Below, in pieces: positions 1 through 12,045 of a stretch of 64,000 nucleotides of DNA. Every line of letters starts with the position of its first letter. Position 1 is the stretch's first letter. Source of the DNA: Zonotrichia leucophrys gambelii (Eukaryota; Chordata; Aves; Passeriformes; Passerellidae); assembly GCF_028769735.1 (NCBI RefSeq), contig NC_088178.1, positions 10,008,857-10,072,856 on the forward strand, read 5' to 3'. A program made the position numbers and the translations under genes. The notes under the pieces are model-generated. The model saw only the letters and a list, made by a program, of their open reading frames with translations. It searched no databases and had not been told where the DNA came from.

Positions 1-213
1 GGGAATAAAGCAGGCTTCCCACAAGCCACTACAGCCATCACCTGTCACATGCTGTTACCTACATAACAGAAGTATTTTTGGTTAGTATTGTTAGACGTGG
101 TGTTATGGAGCTCCTGTGATCAACTAAATTAAAAAGGGAGGCAAAAGGCACATCAGCACACCCTCAGAAAGGTTTCACTGCAATATCAGAACAGAAAGAA
201 GCAAAGTGCCAAC

Positions 214-281
214 CTTTTCTGGTGTTAATTTCATAAGTTCCATGTTCTCCATGCTGTAACGGCGTCCTCTTGGTCTGCCAC
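214..281 (-). CDS. GPSM2: GPSM2 coding exon 10 (linker)
   Basis: Residues 400-422, GGRPRGRRYSMENMELMKLT then PEK, before a GTTGGC donor. The RRYSMENMELMKLTPEK stretch is a conserved part of the GPSM2 linker. It is the last GPSM2 exon seen; no further exon was recognised in 1-213. Confidence 0.93.
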
Positions 282-3200
282 CTTCAAGAGACAAATTCAT
301 CTTTTTATTATTAAAATTTATGGTGTCACTTGACAAGCTGTGGCTGTACTCCTCTAAGGTCCAAGGTCCAAGCCACAGACACAATTAGAACACACAAAGA
401 AACTAAGCAGTACCCTGGGATTCACAATATAAATCCTCCAGAAAAGGAGGTGCTGAAGGGGTCCAATACCTCAAGAACCTTTTTCAGCTGCTGGGGAGAA
501 AACCAAGCAAACTTCCATAGTCAACCCCAACTCATTAAAGAACTCAAATGAGATTCTTTTTTAAGTTCTCTGTTGGAAAACTACTTCAGAAAGAGGCACA
601 TACCATTCAAACTGTGTTCCACTGCGTGGCTTTCTGCCATCATGGAGTTGTTTGTGCTGTAGCTTAATCCAAGAACCATTTGAAGATCTGAGAGATTAAG
701 TCTGGCAGTGAGTTCTCCACTTCTGTCTCCTACCTTCAAGCAAATAAAATAAGCAGTTGTATTACCTTAACAAATACTCACATGTGTAACTGTAAAGCAA
801 TCCTTGTCCCATGACTTCTGAGAGAAAAAGGCTGAAAAGGTTTTCCTGCTTGAAGACTGAGAACATCTTTTTAAAGAAGTAACAACTAACAGGTAACATA
901 GAAAAGCCTAAAATAATTTCTGCTTGGCCACTAACTTGGGAGTCCATGACACCATTGTGAGTGGTGACACTAGGACAAAGGAGCTGACTGGCTGAAATAA
1001 CCTGGAATCAGCTGTCTCTAGAATGACTGAAAATGCATTCCATCACTCAAACTCACACCTCCATAAAACCTCTGGGAGCAAGAGCAAAAACCAACAGCCA
1101 GCACAGTGGGAGTATGGAAATCATACCTCTCTTGAAATCTCCAGGTGCCTTTCTGCGAAATGGATGGCTTGGTCATGATTTCCCAGAGCAGTGTAAGCAT
1201 TCCCTAAACTCCAGCATGCTCTTCCTTCCCCAATTCTGAAAACAACACACATTTGCAATTACACCTCTACCTGAACACCAGAGGTCAGGTTTTCACAGTA
1301 CTGCCAAAGTAATTTGCTGGGCTAAAAAAATTGAGGCAATCATCAGAGACCATGCTACCCCCAACATATTAAATATTGTATTTAAGGAGTGTGATCTGGT
1401 TATAAATAAATATGAACAAATTTAATATTTTTATTAATTTTTAAGCTCACAGCAAACAAGTTAGTTTTGTAAGCATGGGACATTGTATAACCTACTTTGC
1501 TCCTCCTCAGTTTGCATGACTTATTAGTCCTCTGTATTCTTAGTGACTTAAGAACAGGTACATTTAAATGTTGCAAAAAAGTATGGTTGCACCCAACACT
1601 ATAAAAAACCCTCAGAAATCAGTACTGTAATATAAACATTACTTGCTGCTGTGTTACTCTCTTTCCCCCATCCCTTCCTGGATTATTACCTTGTGGACAA
1701 GTAGAACACAGATTCTTATGAACGTAGGGTGAATTATTATAATGAACTCATGAAAGAAAGATCTGCTTTTCCCTAATTTACACAGACTTGCTGACAGGAG
1801 ATGATGTAGAAAGAGTCATTCATCAATTTGTCTTTCATCTCAGACTCATTAGCTGCAATACCATTATGAGTAATTTTGGTTTTCCACATGAAAACCAAAG
1901 CCCAGCACTGGGGGAATGCACACGAATGCAGCTGTCACATGGGGAACAATGCCAGTGGAGCTGAAGGTAACAGGATTTGCTCTGAGTGTCACACACACAT
2001 GAAACAATCTCTTAGGGCTTACTTGTCATGTAGCTCCTGAGCAATCACAAGGTGTTTGAGGTGATAATCAATGGCTCTCTCATAGTCCTGCAGCAGAGTG
2101 TAGGTGTTCCCCAGGCTGTAGCAGGCCTGTGCTTCCACAGCTCTGTCCTTCAGCTGCCGAGCCAGCTGCAGCGTCCTCCTGCAGGAGAGGGTCAGGAACC
2201 ACCACAAGGAAAAGCTTTCAGAAGTGCACTTGCACAAATGAAAATCTGTTACACAACTTCAGCAAATTGGGGCAGCAGGCAGCAAATTATTGGCTATTAA
2301 ATTACTATCTTGTAAACCCTTACAATCTCACACTTGTAAAGTCCTCCCTCCACTGCAACCTACTTCATTAGAGAGCAGGCTGATTCCTCAAACAGCATCA
2401 TTTAATTTACTGCTCCATTAATAATTTGTAGGAGTTTCCCTGAGGTTGCACTGTTTAATAGCAGTGTTACAATACCTACTTTCCTACTTCCCATCAGAAT
2501 GGGCAGGACAGGCCTGCACTCACCAAGCCAGCTGAGCTGTGCTGGGCAAGAAGAATTTGAGGGCTCAGAGGGATCTGCTCAGTACTGGGGCTTTTCTCCC
2601 TAAGAAATGCTGTGCTCTGGAATCCCAGTCAGATGCTAATAACACCTATACTGTATCTTTGCCAAGCTTTTACTTTCCCAGGTACAGCAGTAACTGCTTA
2701 GTGGTGCAGAGATGAAGACAAGTCTGGCTTGAAAATACAGACTAAAGATGTAAATTGATCTCAGCTGGTGAGCACACCTGAGGGAGCCACCCATCTCAGG
2801 GCAGGAAAGCTGCTCACACCATTCCAGCACTCACTAAGAGCTCAGACAGTAATGCCTGCCTCTGGAATAATGGCAATAAATGCCTAGCAGTGAAAGATGT
2901 CTGTCTACAGCACTGCAAAGAAACTCTTTAAAGTAGCAAAAGAGTTAAAAATATAAAAGGCGTTAATGCTGCCCCTCCCTTAAGAGAACCAGAACAGTTA
3001 AACAACAAAGGAAAAATTTCTTTGCTAAACAAATGGAAATTTTTCTAAAGTATGTGTTGAAGCAATGGCTGTTCCACAGTGAGCTACAGTATCAGGCACG
3101 ACAGAAGTAAACTGTACAAGAGATATAAATTGTGTTTGTCAGCAGTCACTCACCTGTAGTATTCAGCAGCAGTTTCAAATTCCCCCAGGAATATGTAGGC

Positions 3201-6200
3201 ATTTCCAAGGTTGCTGTATGCTCTTCTTTCTGCTGATCTATCACCAAATTCTTTTGCAATGAGGAGACGCTTAAAAATGTGAAATAACTGCGTTAGTTAC
3301 TCCACTTTATACTTTGTAACGTACACTTGCATGCAGAAATGCAAGAAAAAATTGCATTCTTGAGGTCAACAACAATGCTATGATAATATAAGAACAGCCA
3401 AACGTGAAGTTTATGTCATTAAGATTTAAAACCTGCATTAAAAAGCTTGCAACAAGATCCAGCACACAACACATGTACTAAAGGTCAGGAGCAACCTGAT
3501 ATTCTGCTAGAACAGAATTCATTACTAGCACATCACTGTACCTGTTCATGGGCTAAAACTGCACTCCTGAAGTTGCCCAGAAGATAGTGTGTGTTTCCCA
3601 GATTTCCAAAGGCACGTCCTTGTGCTGCTCTGTCACCCAGCTCTGTTACTATTGACAGGTTTTCCCTGTTTTGAGGGAGAGTGAGAAGGAGAATAGTGAC
3701 TTTTAAATTGTATTGGGTTTTTTCTCACAGTCATTTAAATACTAATTCTAAAAATTCTTATATAAAGGAAAAGGCAGAGATATTCTACTTTGGCCTATTT
3801 TAATAGCCTTTAAATAACCATGAATCTTAGTAAGAAACACTTTCAGTGAGCTACCAAACTCCACTGCATTCTAACTCAAGCCAGTGTGCTCTCCTCTAGT
3901 TACACAGGTGTGACAAGGTCCTGTTGTCTCAGCCTGGTTTGAAGAGTTCTGCTGGTTGCTAACTAAGGGTTGTCAGGTACAGTACAAGTGAGGGCAGGAT
4001 AAAAACCAGTGCATGTCTTGTTGAAAACACCAAAGTGACAGGTACCTCAGTTCTGCAGAGAAGCATTCCATAGCTCATGGCCCTGCAGGTCCCCCACATC
4101 AGAACTACATGATCACATCCTCCCAGCCCCCAACACTTAAATCTACTACTTACTCATAATACTTTGCAGCTTTCTGTAAAGCATTTTTCACATCCTCTGG
4201 AAGTTCCCCTGGATCATGGGTCCCAGCATTAGCTACATTTTTCCCTTTAGAGTGATACACATTTCCCAGATTATACAGTGCTCTTGCTTCTCCAACCTGA
4301 ACCAGAAGTAAAAGAAGGCATTAAAATTTCATGCTTCAAAGTTTTCTGTCACAACAACTATTTGTACAATCCACAGATGGGAAAAAACTTCCTTAACTAC
4401 TTGTCAATAACCACTCTGCTCATTCTGAACATATTATCACCTACCCAGTCATAGCCCCCAATCCAATTGTTTTGCATACTACTTCTTTTTGAAGAGCAAG
4501 ACACATTCTTGAGGTCAATTACCATTAAAAACTAAATTTAAAACAAACAAAACCACCACAAAATAGGGTAATATTTAACCTGGACCTATAGTCTTCCAGG
4601 TACAAACAACTGTATTCCAACTAATAGATTCGTGCTGCCTAGAGATAAAAATCGAATATTCACTATTTCCCTCTGAAAGGTGCACATTCCTTACCAGTAC
4701 CACTGGGTTCAGGAATGTGTGTTTTTTACATTTTACACTTTACATCCAAATTCCTGCACAATTCTTACCTTATCATTAAGTTCTCTGGAAATATCCAGAT
4801 GTCTCTGACAGCAAACGATAGCTTCTTCAAAATTCCCAAGTACCTTTAAGGTGTTGCCCAGGTTCCCACTGGCTTTAGCTTCTCCCAGTTGATCTCCAAT
4901 CGTCCTAAAATAGCAGCAATTAAGTACCAGAAAACAGTGGATCATTTAAACCAATGTATGGGAGAGAATGACATGAATTTGTGAAGAGACCACAACTATG
5001 TAAATGTAAATGTGTTCAGTTCATTTTATAGCTGAAATGCACTCAAACATTGTTCAGTCTGTGGTTACAGACATCTTCTGTCAGTGCTGTTTAGCCAGCT
5101 CCTGGTATTGCTCAACATTTATTTCTTAAATTCACATCTTTTAAGAAGAGAATAGAGAGAAAATTCTTAAAGATGATTTAGAAAGACAGTCCCAACATTA
5201 GAGAGGTTTAACTGCATTTGTGTTTTACTTGACCATCTCCTTTTAAGTAAAAATCTCCTTTAACTTAACAAGACACTTAACTGTAAGGTTTAAGACTTAC
5301 AGTCTCCTCCGTAGCTCGAGGCACTACTTCATTCTACATTTTAAATGAGACTAAGGCAAGAGACTGCCACTGAAACACTCAGACTGTCATACCTGGGCAA
5401 CAACACAACAAAACAAATGCCCCAGGATCACAGCACAGGAGCAAGGTAAGGCAGGAGGAAGAATAGATTTATGCCAATTTGAGGTTAAGTACATTATATG
5501 CCTGTGCCTTTTACTGGACCTGTACAAATCAGTAAAAGTCAGATACATAAAACAGCGGATGAAAGGTATAGGGTTTTAGATTTCACAGTATTACATGATG
5601 AGTTTTACACAGATAAACATTAGGGAGTTCTGTCTAGTAAACAAGAGAGCAGCTCAACAATATGGAGAACTAGAAGCACTGAGTTTTAGAAACATGAAAG
5701 GGTAAAGAAAGGGTGGATTTAAAGCAGCCATTTAATTATCCAGAAACCTGGTGAGGCCTCAGTCAGTTCTGGGATTATGGTGCTAGACCAAGTATTAGCT
5801 GCCAGGTTAGAGGGCACCCAAGTGACCTGCCAGGCCCCCAGCCCTGTGCCACACCACGTCCACTCATCAGCCAGTATTAGTGCAGGGTTTGGCAGGACAG
5901 TGAGCAGGCAGCTGCTCGTGTCTCCCACAGTGGGATGGCATGGACAACAATTACCTTGCAAGAGTTAAATCGTGGTGATGATATTCCAAGGCCTTTGCAT
6001 ATTCCTGCAGGTAGAAATAGGCATTGCCCAGCTGGCTGTAAATGGCACTCAGGGTTCGCAAATCTTCAGTGCCAACCTGCACAGCAGCTTCAAAGAAAGA
6101 GACGCCGGCCCGGCAATCTCCGGCCTTGCACAGGCGCTCGCCCTCCAGAGCCAGCTCCAGGCAGGACGCCTCCATCCTGCACGGGGACAAAAGGCCAGCA

Positions 6201-9200
6201 GTCACTCCGAGGGGCACACTCTGTGCAGCACCCGAGCTCTGGACATGGCATTATTCTATCAGATGGCCTCTGTTTGTTTAGGAGAGGCAATCAGCTGCAC
6301 ACCACAACCAATGAGCTTTGCTTTAGAGTATTAGAGAAACCAAGGCTGAAATGGAAATTATGGTGAGGAGCAAAATAACATTTGAACAAACAGCTACAAT
6401 TTCTTATTTTTTCAGTCTCAGAGAGGAAACCAAACACTGCTTTGTCCATAGGCAGCACTCGAAGGGTTCAAAAACTCTTTTCACCATCTAGATAATTTCA
6501 GAAAAGTTACCTAGAAATCAAGCTATTACTGACAAATACTGATTCTGACAAATGGAAGCACTTCAGATTTTTAGGGTGATGCCACAGTAACCTGCAAAAT
6601 GATTCACAGGAAAAAATCAAATTAGAATATTCTGTGTATCAAAGACTGACTAATTTTCTGCAAGTTGTTGCCTCTGTAATTTGATACTCCTTGGCACCCA
6701 GTTTCTTATACTACCACTGCTGCAAAAATTCTCAGTGTAAGAAAAAATATCTAGATTCAATTAATGACAAAATGTATGTAAATTCAAGTTACTTCACTGA
6801 TACACCATTATTCCAGAACCCACTGGAATAGTTTTTAATGTTATGAACAAGTAATTGTGCAATTATACAGGTACAAAATACAGCAATCATGAATGAATTT
6901 GTAGAATAATACATTTTGAACATGAACAAAGAAGCTGATAGAAAACCACAGTGGCATTTACGTGCCTCTTTGCCCCAGAGAGCTCAGGAGTACAAAACAT
7001 AACGTTTCAGTAAGTGTTAACAATTTTAGCCAAACATTTCCTACTTTCTGCTTCTGAGATGCGAGGGAGGCAGGGGAGAGGAAGATGAGAAAGACAACAG
7101 CTCCAGGTCCCAATCTTGAAGCACTATGGTTCTCCAGCTTTTCCAGGATACATGCATTTTAAAAAGCTTGCAAAAATGTCAGCATTTTACTTTTTAAAGA
7201 TTTTTTTTCAAAATGAAAACCCAGTAAGAGACATTCTGTAATGCTAATGTTGCCAAAGAGTGGACAATCAAATGCTGGCTTTTGCAGAAGTTATTTTAGT
7301 GGAAACACCAGACGAAACCTCTTTTAACTTGACATAGTGATGAAGTTTTTAACATACCTACAATACATTTCTTTATTTTCTTAAACTAGAAAAAAAACTG
7401 ATTATACAAACTTTTACTCAAATCTGAACAGGAAGGAAATATTTTTGAAAAATCTAATGACTTGCAAAGAGCTAGAAGAGTTGGGATCACAAGTACAATA
7501 CAAACACAAAACACACACTACCATACCTGCTGGTCTTTGAGGTGCCACAACTTAAGCACAGCGAGATGACTGACATGGTCACCTTTCACAACAAAAAGCA
7601 CTCTCTGGTTGGTAGCTGCTAAAGATGCTGACAGCAAAAGATAACTCCAGCATGAAGCTCTTGCCAAGCCCAACTTTCCAGGCTGGAGATCCATAACACA
7701 TGCAGGATTTTTAGGTTTGCAAACTCTCCTCAGAGAAGTTCGAGCATTCCTGTGAGCTACAACACACCACCTGGCTCTCATGACATTGTGCATGTGCGGA
7801 ATGTAAGACAGAAGAAGGCAGAAATGATTAAGTACAATTAAGTACAAGGCAGAAATGATGACACCATCAGCAACTGAAGGTTTAAGACTTAAAACACTTC
7901 ATTGGGTAATCTTAATCCTATCCAAAGAGGTTCTCTCCGGGCACCTCATGTTAACTGCCATGTCCAATTAGAGTGACAGCTGGAAAATGTGCTGCTTCTC
8001 AGTGCAGACTGGGACCACTACACAGCCACACTCCTTGGATTTTTGCCTGAATGGCTAAAAAGAGCAGAACTTCCAGCAAAATGTGTGTGTGACATAACAA
8101 TGAAATTACTACACTGGACTCTGCTTCTGTAAGTGAATTTATTCTATTTAAAAAAAAAAAAATTAACTGTGGGACATCAGCCACATAATCTGTGAAGAAA
8201 AAGCAGGTAAAATGTACAAGGGCAATATCAGAGTGCTGCAGTGTGGCAGCCCCCCTTGAGGGACTGCATTCATCTGATTTCACACTACACCTAAAAATGC
8301 CAAATGCCAAGACAGCATTACCATTTCATCAAGGAATCTGAAATACAATCATTTGACTTTACAACCCTAGATTTAGTATAACTTATAAAAATGAAAGATG
8401 TGGGATCTTTCATACAGAACACAACTAAGAAGCAAATGGCTTAATACTCAGACTGATGAAAATCAGCTGTTACTACAGTGTTTAAATTCAACCAGAACTA
8501 CAGGAAGTAAATGAAAATGAGAATTAATAATTGCTTGAGTAAAAAAAGAACGCAAAAGTTACACAACTCTTGAGAGGCTGTGTAAACAGGTTGCTAGAAT
8601 CTGTACAGCAAATTAAAACTTTAATTCCATCTGGATCCAGTCCTTGTGACCTACCATTTCAAAATCTAAATAAGCTACACCAAAATAGAACAGAGAAAAT
8701 TAAAAATTTATTTCCACAGTTGCCTGCACTCAATATTTTATTCAGGTTATATAAGAGCTATGAAATCACTCAGTTATTTTAAAAGTTTCTGAGGCTTTTC
8801 TATTGAGTACCAAAACTGGATTCAGAAGAGGTTTGGTTTTGGTTTGTATTTGCTTTTTTCCCCTCTCTGCTACTTAAAGGACTCTTATGCAAATTAACAC
8901 TTTTTTTTTGGTTTGGTGGGTTTCTTTAGGATTTACGTAGGTGTTCTCCAGCTGTCACTGCTAATGGTTAAACAGCACTTTGGCAGACTAGACAGGGCCA
9001 GCTTATCAATGTTTTAGGAAGTCATTAAATAGTTATAAGGAGAATATGACATTACTTTCTCTGTTCCCTGGGCTGAATGGAATTATTTACTCAACACCCA
9101 GTGGCCCAACAAGAGATACATTGAATCTGCAGAGAGGAGAACAGAACAAGCCCCATTCATGTGTGCACTTTAAGGCAATTCTGTTCCTGCTGAACAGGAC

Positions 9201-12045
9201 AGGGTTCTCTCAGACATTACTTGAAAATGCTCACACAGGGCTTCATTTTGCTATGCTGTCTATAACTGCCTGGCATCTCCTGAATAATTTCTCATTTGTA
9301 AAACTACCTCATCCTTATCTGCCCCTCAAAGCTTTTCCTCCTGCCTGGCTCCCCAGTATTTTTATTTTTCTTCTTCCCACCCCTACCTCCTTCTTCTCTG
9401 ACTTTTTCACATTCTATTTTAAACCTTTATTATTTCTATGAATATAAACCCTAAGCAAACTGCCTCCTTGTTTTTGTCTCCCTCCCTTCAGCTGTTCTCA
9501 TCTCACAATAAGAACAAGAAAAGGGGTAAGAATTAAGTCAGTGGAAGAAGGCAGTAACACTCCCTGATTACAAGAATCTCTAAACACAATTTAGTTTTAC
9601 TCAGTTCAATTCCTACTAAGAGGGCTTTTTGCTTTTGAGGGGGAACACAGCTGTTATCAATTTGCCATGAAACATGTTGGTACAAATAGCACAGCTAGAG
9701 ACAAACCATCCCCATGCCATGTGTTTGGTTTGGATGCACAGCAGCAGCAGAGGCACAGCACCTGCAGTGAAGCACACTGTAACAAAGCTGACACCACCCC
9801 GGGCTCCTGCCCTTGCTCTGGCCTTGTCCCCGTGAGCAGGAGCCTCCACACCAGCACTGCCAACAGCTCAGCACAGCCCCCCTGCAGCACTGCTGCTTCC
9901 AACTTAGAAACAACAGCTCACACACAAACCACACCCTGAATTCTGTCTTCTCTTGCTCCAGTCAGGATAAAAGCACTTACAAGGTTTTGGTGTATGAATT
10001 TAGCATACACCATCCTACATATATTCACCCATTTATTAATACAAATCAAGTAACATTAGCATTTTATTTTCAGGCACTAAAAAAAACCCAAACAAAAAAA
10101 CCCTCCTTCCCTCAGCATGAGCATTTTTATAACTGCCAAAGTGATACTGATGAACCACTGTGGGGAGAAAGAAACACTTGCACAGTCAGAAACAGACCCA
10201 CAGTAAAGCCTTTCCTTAGGAGTGGGCTCCAACTTCTTTAAGATCAGTGCTAATGGAATGCCAGAAGGAAGGAGAGCAGTCACAGCCAAACAAGCCTGGG
10301 ATAATACCTGCAAGTAATATTTTAAAAAAAACTGGTAACTCCCTCCCCAGTAATTTATGACCTTTTATTTCCTGCACTAAATTTTAAACTCCAACAATAT
10401 AAATATTTCCAAATTATAGCTATCAATATCATCATAAAATTCCAGGTCAATATACTGAATTAATCCTTGGTTTCTCAAAGTCTTAGGAAAGTTTGTTTTT
10501 AAATTAAAAGTATTTTGCCATCATGTTTTTTAAATGTGAATCAGATTATAGTTCTTGCAGAAGTTTAATAAGGTCATGAATATTGTTGTTGATATTTTTA
10601 ATTGGTCTCATTCAAACCTGTACTGAAATACAGCATAAAGCAGTAAGACATTGTGCCCTGACTGTGCTTGCCAAATTTTTTGAAGTTTTTTTTTTAGCTT
10701 GTCAGTTTATACCAGTCAATTGGCCCTGACCTAATTTTCATCCATTTACTTCCATAATAGCACCCTGAACAGCTCCTGCTTTTATTAGAGAGCGAGCAAG
10801 GACCAGCACCAGCGTGGGGAAATGTGGCAGAGGAATGCTGGGCAGTGGGTCCCTTGAGGAAACACCCAGCACAGAGTTATCATGCTTACACACCTAGGAT
10901 CAAAGCCACAGGATAAAGATTTTAGCCAAACAGAGAGAGAAAACAGCAAACTACAGCTTATTTGCTAATTTTTCTCCTTACTGACCATGAGACTTCTCCA
11001 GCTGGCTGCACTGCCACCCAGGACACTGGACTTGTATGAAATGAAATTAAGGACTTCTCTTCTATGAAATGGAAGAGGAGACCACCCCAACAGCAATCTA
11101 ACATTGTCAGAAGGTTGAAAGGATTAATTTTAAGACATAGCATGTGCTGTCTTACAAATACAGGTTAACAGCCTTATTGCTGTTAGCTAGTGAGGAAAAG
11201 GCCTCCAAAGAAAGCATGATCAGGGTAGGGGTGGGGGAGCACACAAGAACCACATTTTTTATTTCTTTTTAAACAATCATTTCAGTCTTCCAGTGTCCTT
11301 TCCTACTGAATGAACTGCAAGATTTACCCTTCCAAACACCATGCACTACACAATGCTGCTGTAGTTCAGCTCCATTAGAGCGAGTCTGAAATGCTAACAC
11401 ACTGTCCCAGGTCTGTAAAGGGGATTCAGAAGAAAAATTCTAAAAGCTCTCAGAAGGGAAATCCCATATCCTCTTCACTTGTAACAACAGTACTTCTGAG
11501 TGCAAGGCACCACGGCAGTTTCCATCTAGCAATCAAACCTCTTTATTTTAAGCAAGGAAAATACCTTGTCATTCAGAAAAAAACAGAAATGGGCCAAGTA
11601 CAGAGAACTTCAGCAGACAAAAGTCAGCAATTTGCATAGGCAGCCCAACAGCTAAAAGAGGGAGCAGCTATTATCCTGCATGAAGTCTGCCATTACCATA
11701 CTTCATATCATTCTACCCCAAATACAAAGAAATGCAGGCAATAATGTACTATTCTGTTACCATGCAAGTTCCAATACTATACAATCATTTATTCATACTA
11801 ATCTGCTACGTAGCAAAAGTGAATTTTCATTGTCCAAAAATCAAAAAAGAAAAAAAAGGGTTTAATTTTAAATTTCAATAACACTACTAGCAGAGATATC
11901 AAGCTATTTGTTGCAACTTGTTTAGCTTTCTATTATTGACAGCACTTACTAATTTACAGCAAAATTACCAGAGTGAGTCTTACCTGTATCGCACGTGAAA
12001 GGAGCGATCTTCAGGCATGCTTATCAAAACATTCTTTTCCGCCAT
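214..12045 (-). CDS. GPSM2: GPSM2 (LGN), 5' part: N-terminus and TPR region; 3' end outside window
   Basis: GPSM2/LGN is a cortical scaffold. In the known family its TPR array binds NuMA or Inscuteable, and its C-terminal GoLoco motifs bind G-alpha-i-GDP to orient the mitotic spindle. The ten exons seen here join in frame (12045-11984, 6176-5955, 4904-4769, 4296-4154, 3665-3542, 3269-3154, 2178-2023, 1235-1127, 733-604, 281-214) into 422 codons. The TPR array is visible from the repeated Leu-Gly-Asn helix pairs (SQLGNAYF, GNLGNTLKVLGN, YNLGNVYHSKG, GNLGNTHYLLGN, SNLGNAYIFLGE, YSLGNTYTLLQD, SLGNAYTALGN), residues about 21-375. The linker follows, with MENMELMKLTPEK. The N-terminus MAEKNVLISMPEDRSF closely resembles the human start I recall. 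The GoLoco exons are not in the window and should lie to the left. GPSM1 is the alternative paralogue, but the N-terminus and the AKNAD1/STXBP3 neighbours favour GPSM2. Confidence 0.96.
604..733 (-). CDS. GPSM2: GPSM2 coding exon 9 (end of TPR domain, linker)
   Basis: Residues 357-399, VGDRSGELTARLNLSDLQMV then the linker SYSTNNSMMAES, ending AATG before GTATGT (phase 1). Confidence 0.94.
1127..1235 (-). CDS. GPSM2: GPSM2 coding exon 8 (last TPR)
   Basis: Residues 320-356, IGEGRACWSLGNAYTALGN to HLEISRE. Acceptor TTCAG, donor GTATGA, phase 0 exit. Confidence 0.95.
2023..2178 (-). CDS. GPSM2: GPSM2 coding exon 7 (TPR)
   Basis: Residues 268-319, RTLQLARQLKDRAVEAQACY to QELHD plus AA of a split Lys codon. 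Acceptor CTGCAG, donor GTAAGC. Confidence 0.96.
3154..3269 (-). CDS. GPSM2: GPSM2 coding exon 6 (TPR)
   Basis: Residues 230-267, RLLIAKEFGDRSAERRAYSN to AAEYY plus AG of a split Arg codon. Donor GTGAGT. Confidence 0.96.
3542..3665 (-). CDS. GPSM2: GPSM2 coding exon 5 (TPR)
   Basis: Residues 188-229, ENLSIVTELGDRAAQGRAF to AHEQ. Acceptor AACAG, donor GTACAG; enters by completing Glu and exits in phase 0. Confidence 0.96.
4154..4296 (-). CDS. GPSM2: GPSM2 coding exon 4 (TPR with insert)
   Basis: Residues 141-187, VGEARALYNLGNVYHSKGK then a loop insert (NAGTHDPGELPEDVKNALQ) typical of the LGN third repeat, ending KYY plus a split Glu codon before GTAAGT. Confidence 0.96.
4769..4904 (-). CDS. 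GPSM2: GPSM2 coding exon 3 (TPR)
   Basis: Residues 95-140, from TIGDQLGEAKASGNLGN to RELNDK, between a TTTTAG acceptor and a GTAAGA donor. Completes the Arg codon split from exon 2. Confidence 0.96.
5955..6176 (-). CDS. GPSM2: GPSM2 coding exon 2 (first TPRs)
   Basis: Residues 21-95, starting at the second methionine (MEASCLELALEGERLC) after a CAG acceptor and ending CTTGCAAG before GTAATT. It carries TPR 1 and most of TPR 2. The 5' half is distinctly GC-rich compared with the flanking introns. Confidence 0.96.
6177..11983 (-). other. GPSM2 intron between coding exons 1 and 2
   Basis: AT-rich intron of 5.8 kb. A 31-bp partial tandem duplication lies at 7815-7859. The 131-codon open frame at 9046-9441 has no splice or family support. 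No RNA gene or mobile element boundary was recognised. Confidence 0.8.
7815..7859 (+). repeat. 31-bp partial tandem duplication
   Basis: The 14-mer AAGGCAGAAATGAT occurs at 7815-7828 and again at 7846-7859, with AAGTACAATT repeats between. Local duplication in a GPSM2 intron with no sign of function. Confidence 0.8.
11984..12045 (-). CDS. GPSM2: GPSM2 coding exon 1 (start codon)
   Basis: Encodes residues 1-20 plus two bases of codon 21. The ATG is at 12045 (CAT on the plus strand at 12043-12045) and the exon ends ...GTGCGATACAG before a GTAAGA donor. The next exon begins with G, completing Arg. The 5' edge of this exon is untranslated; an AG near 12074 could be its acceptor. Confidence 0.93.

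Noticed and set aside
9046..9441. 131-codon open frame in a GPSM2 intron
   Set aside because: Low-complexity hydrophobic tail from a pyrimidine-rich tract; no homology or splice context.
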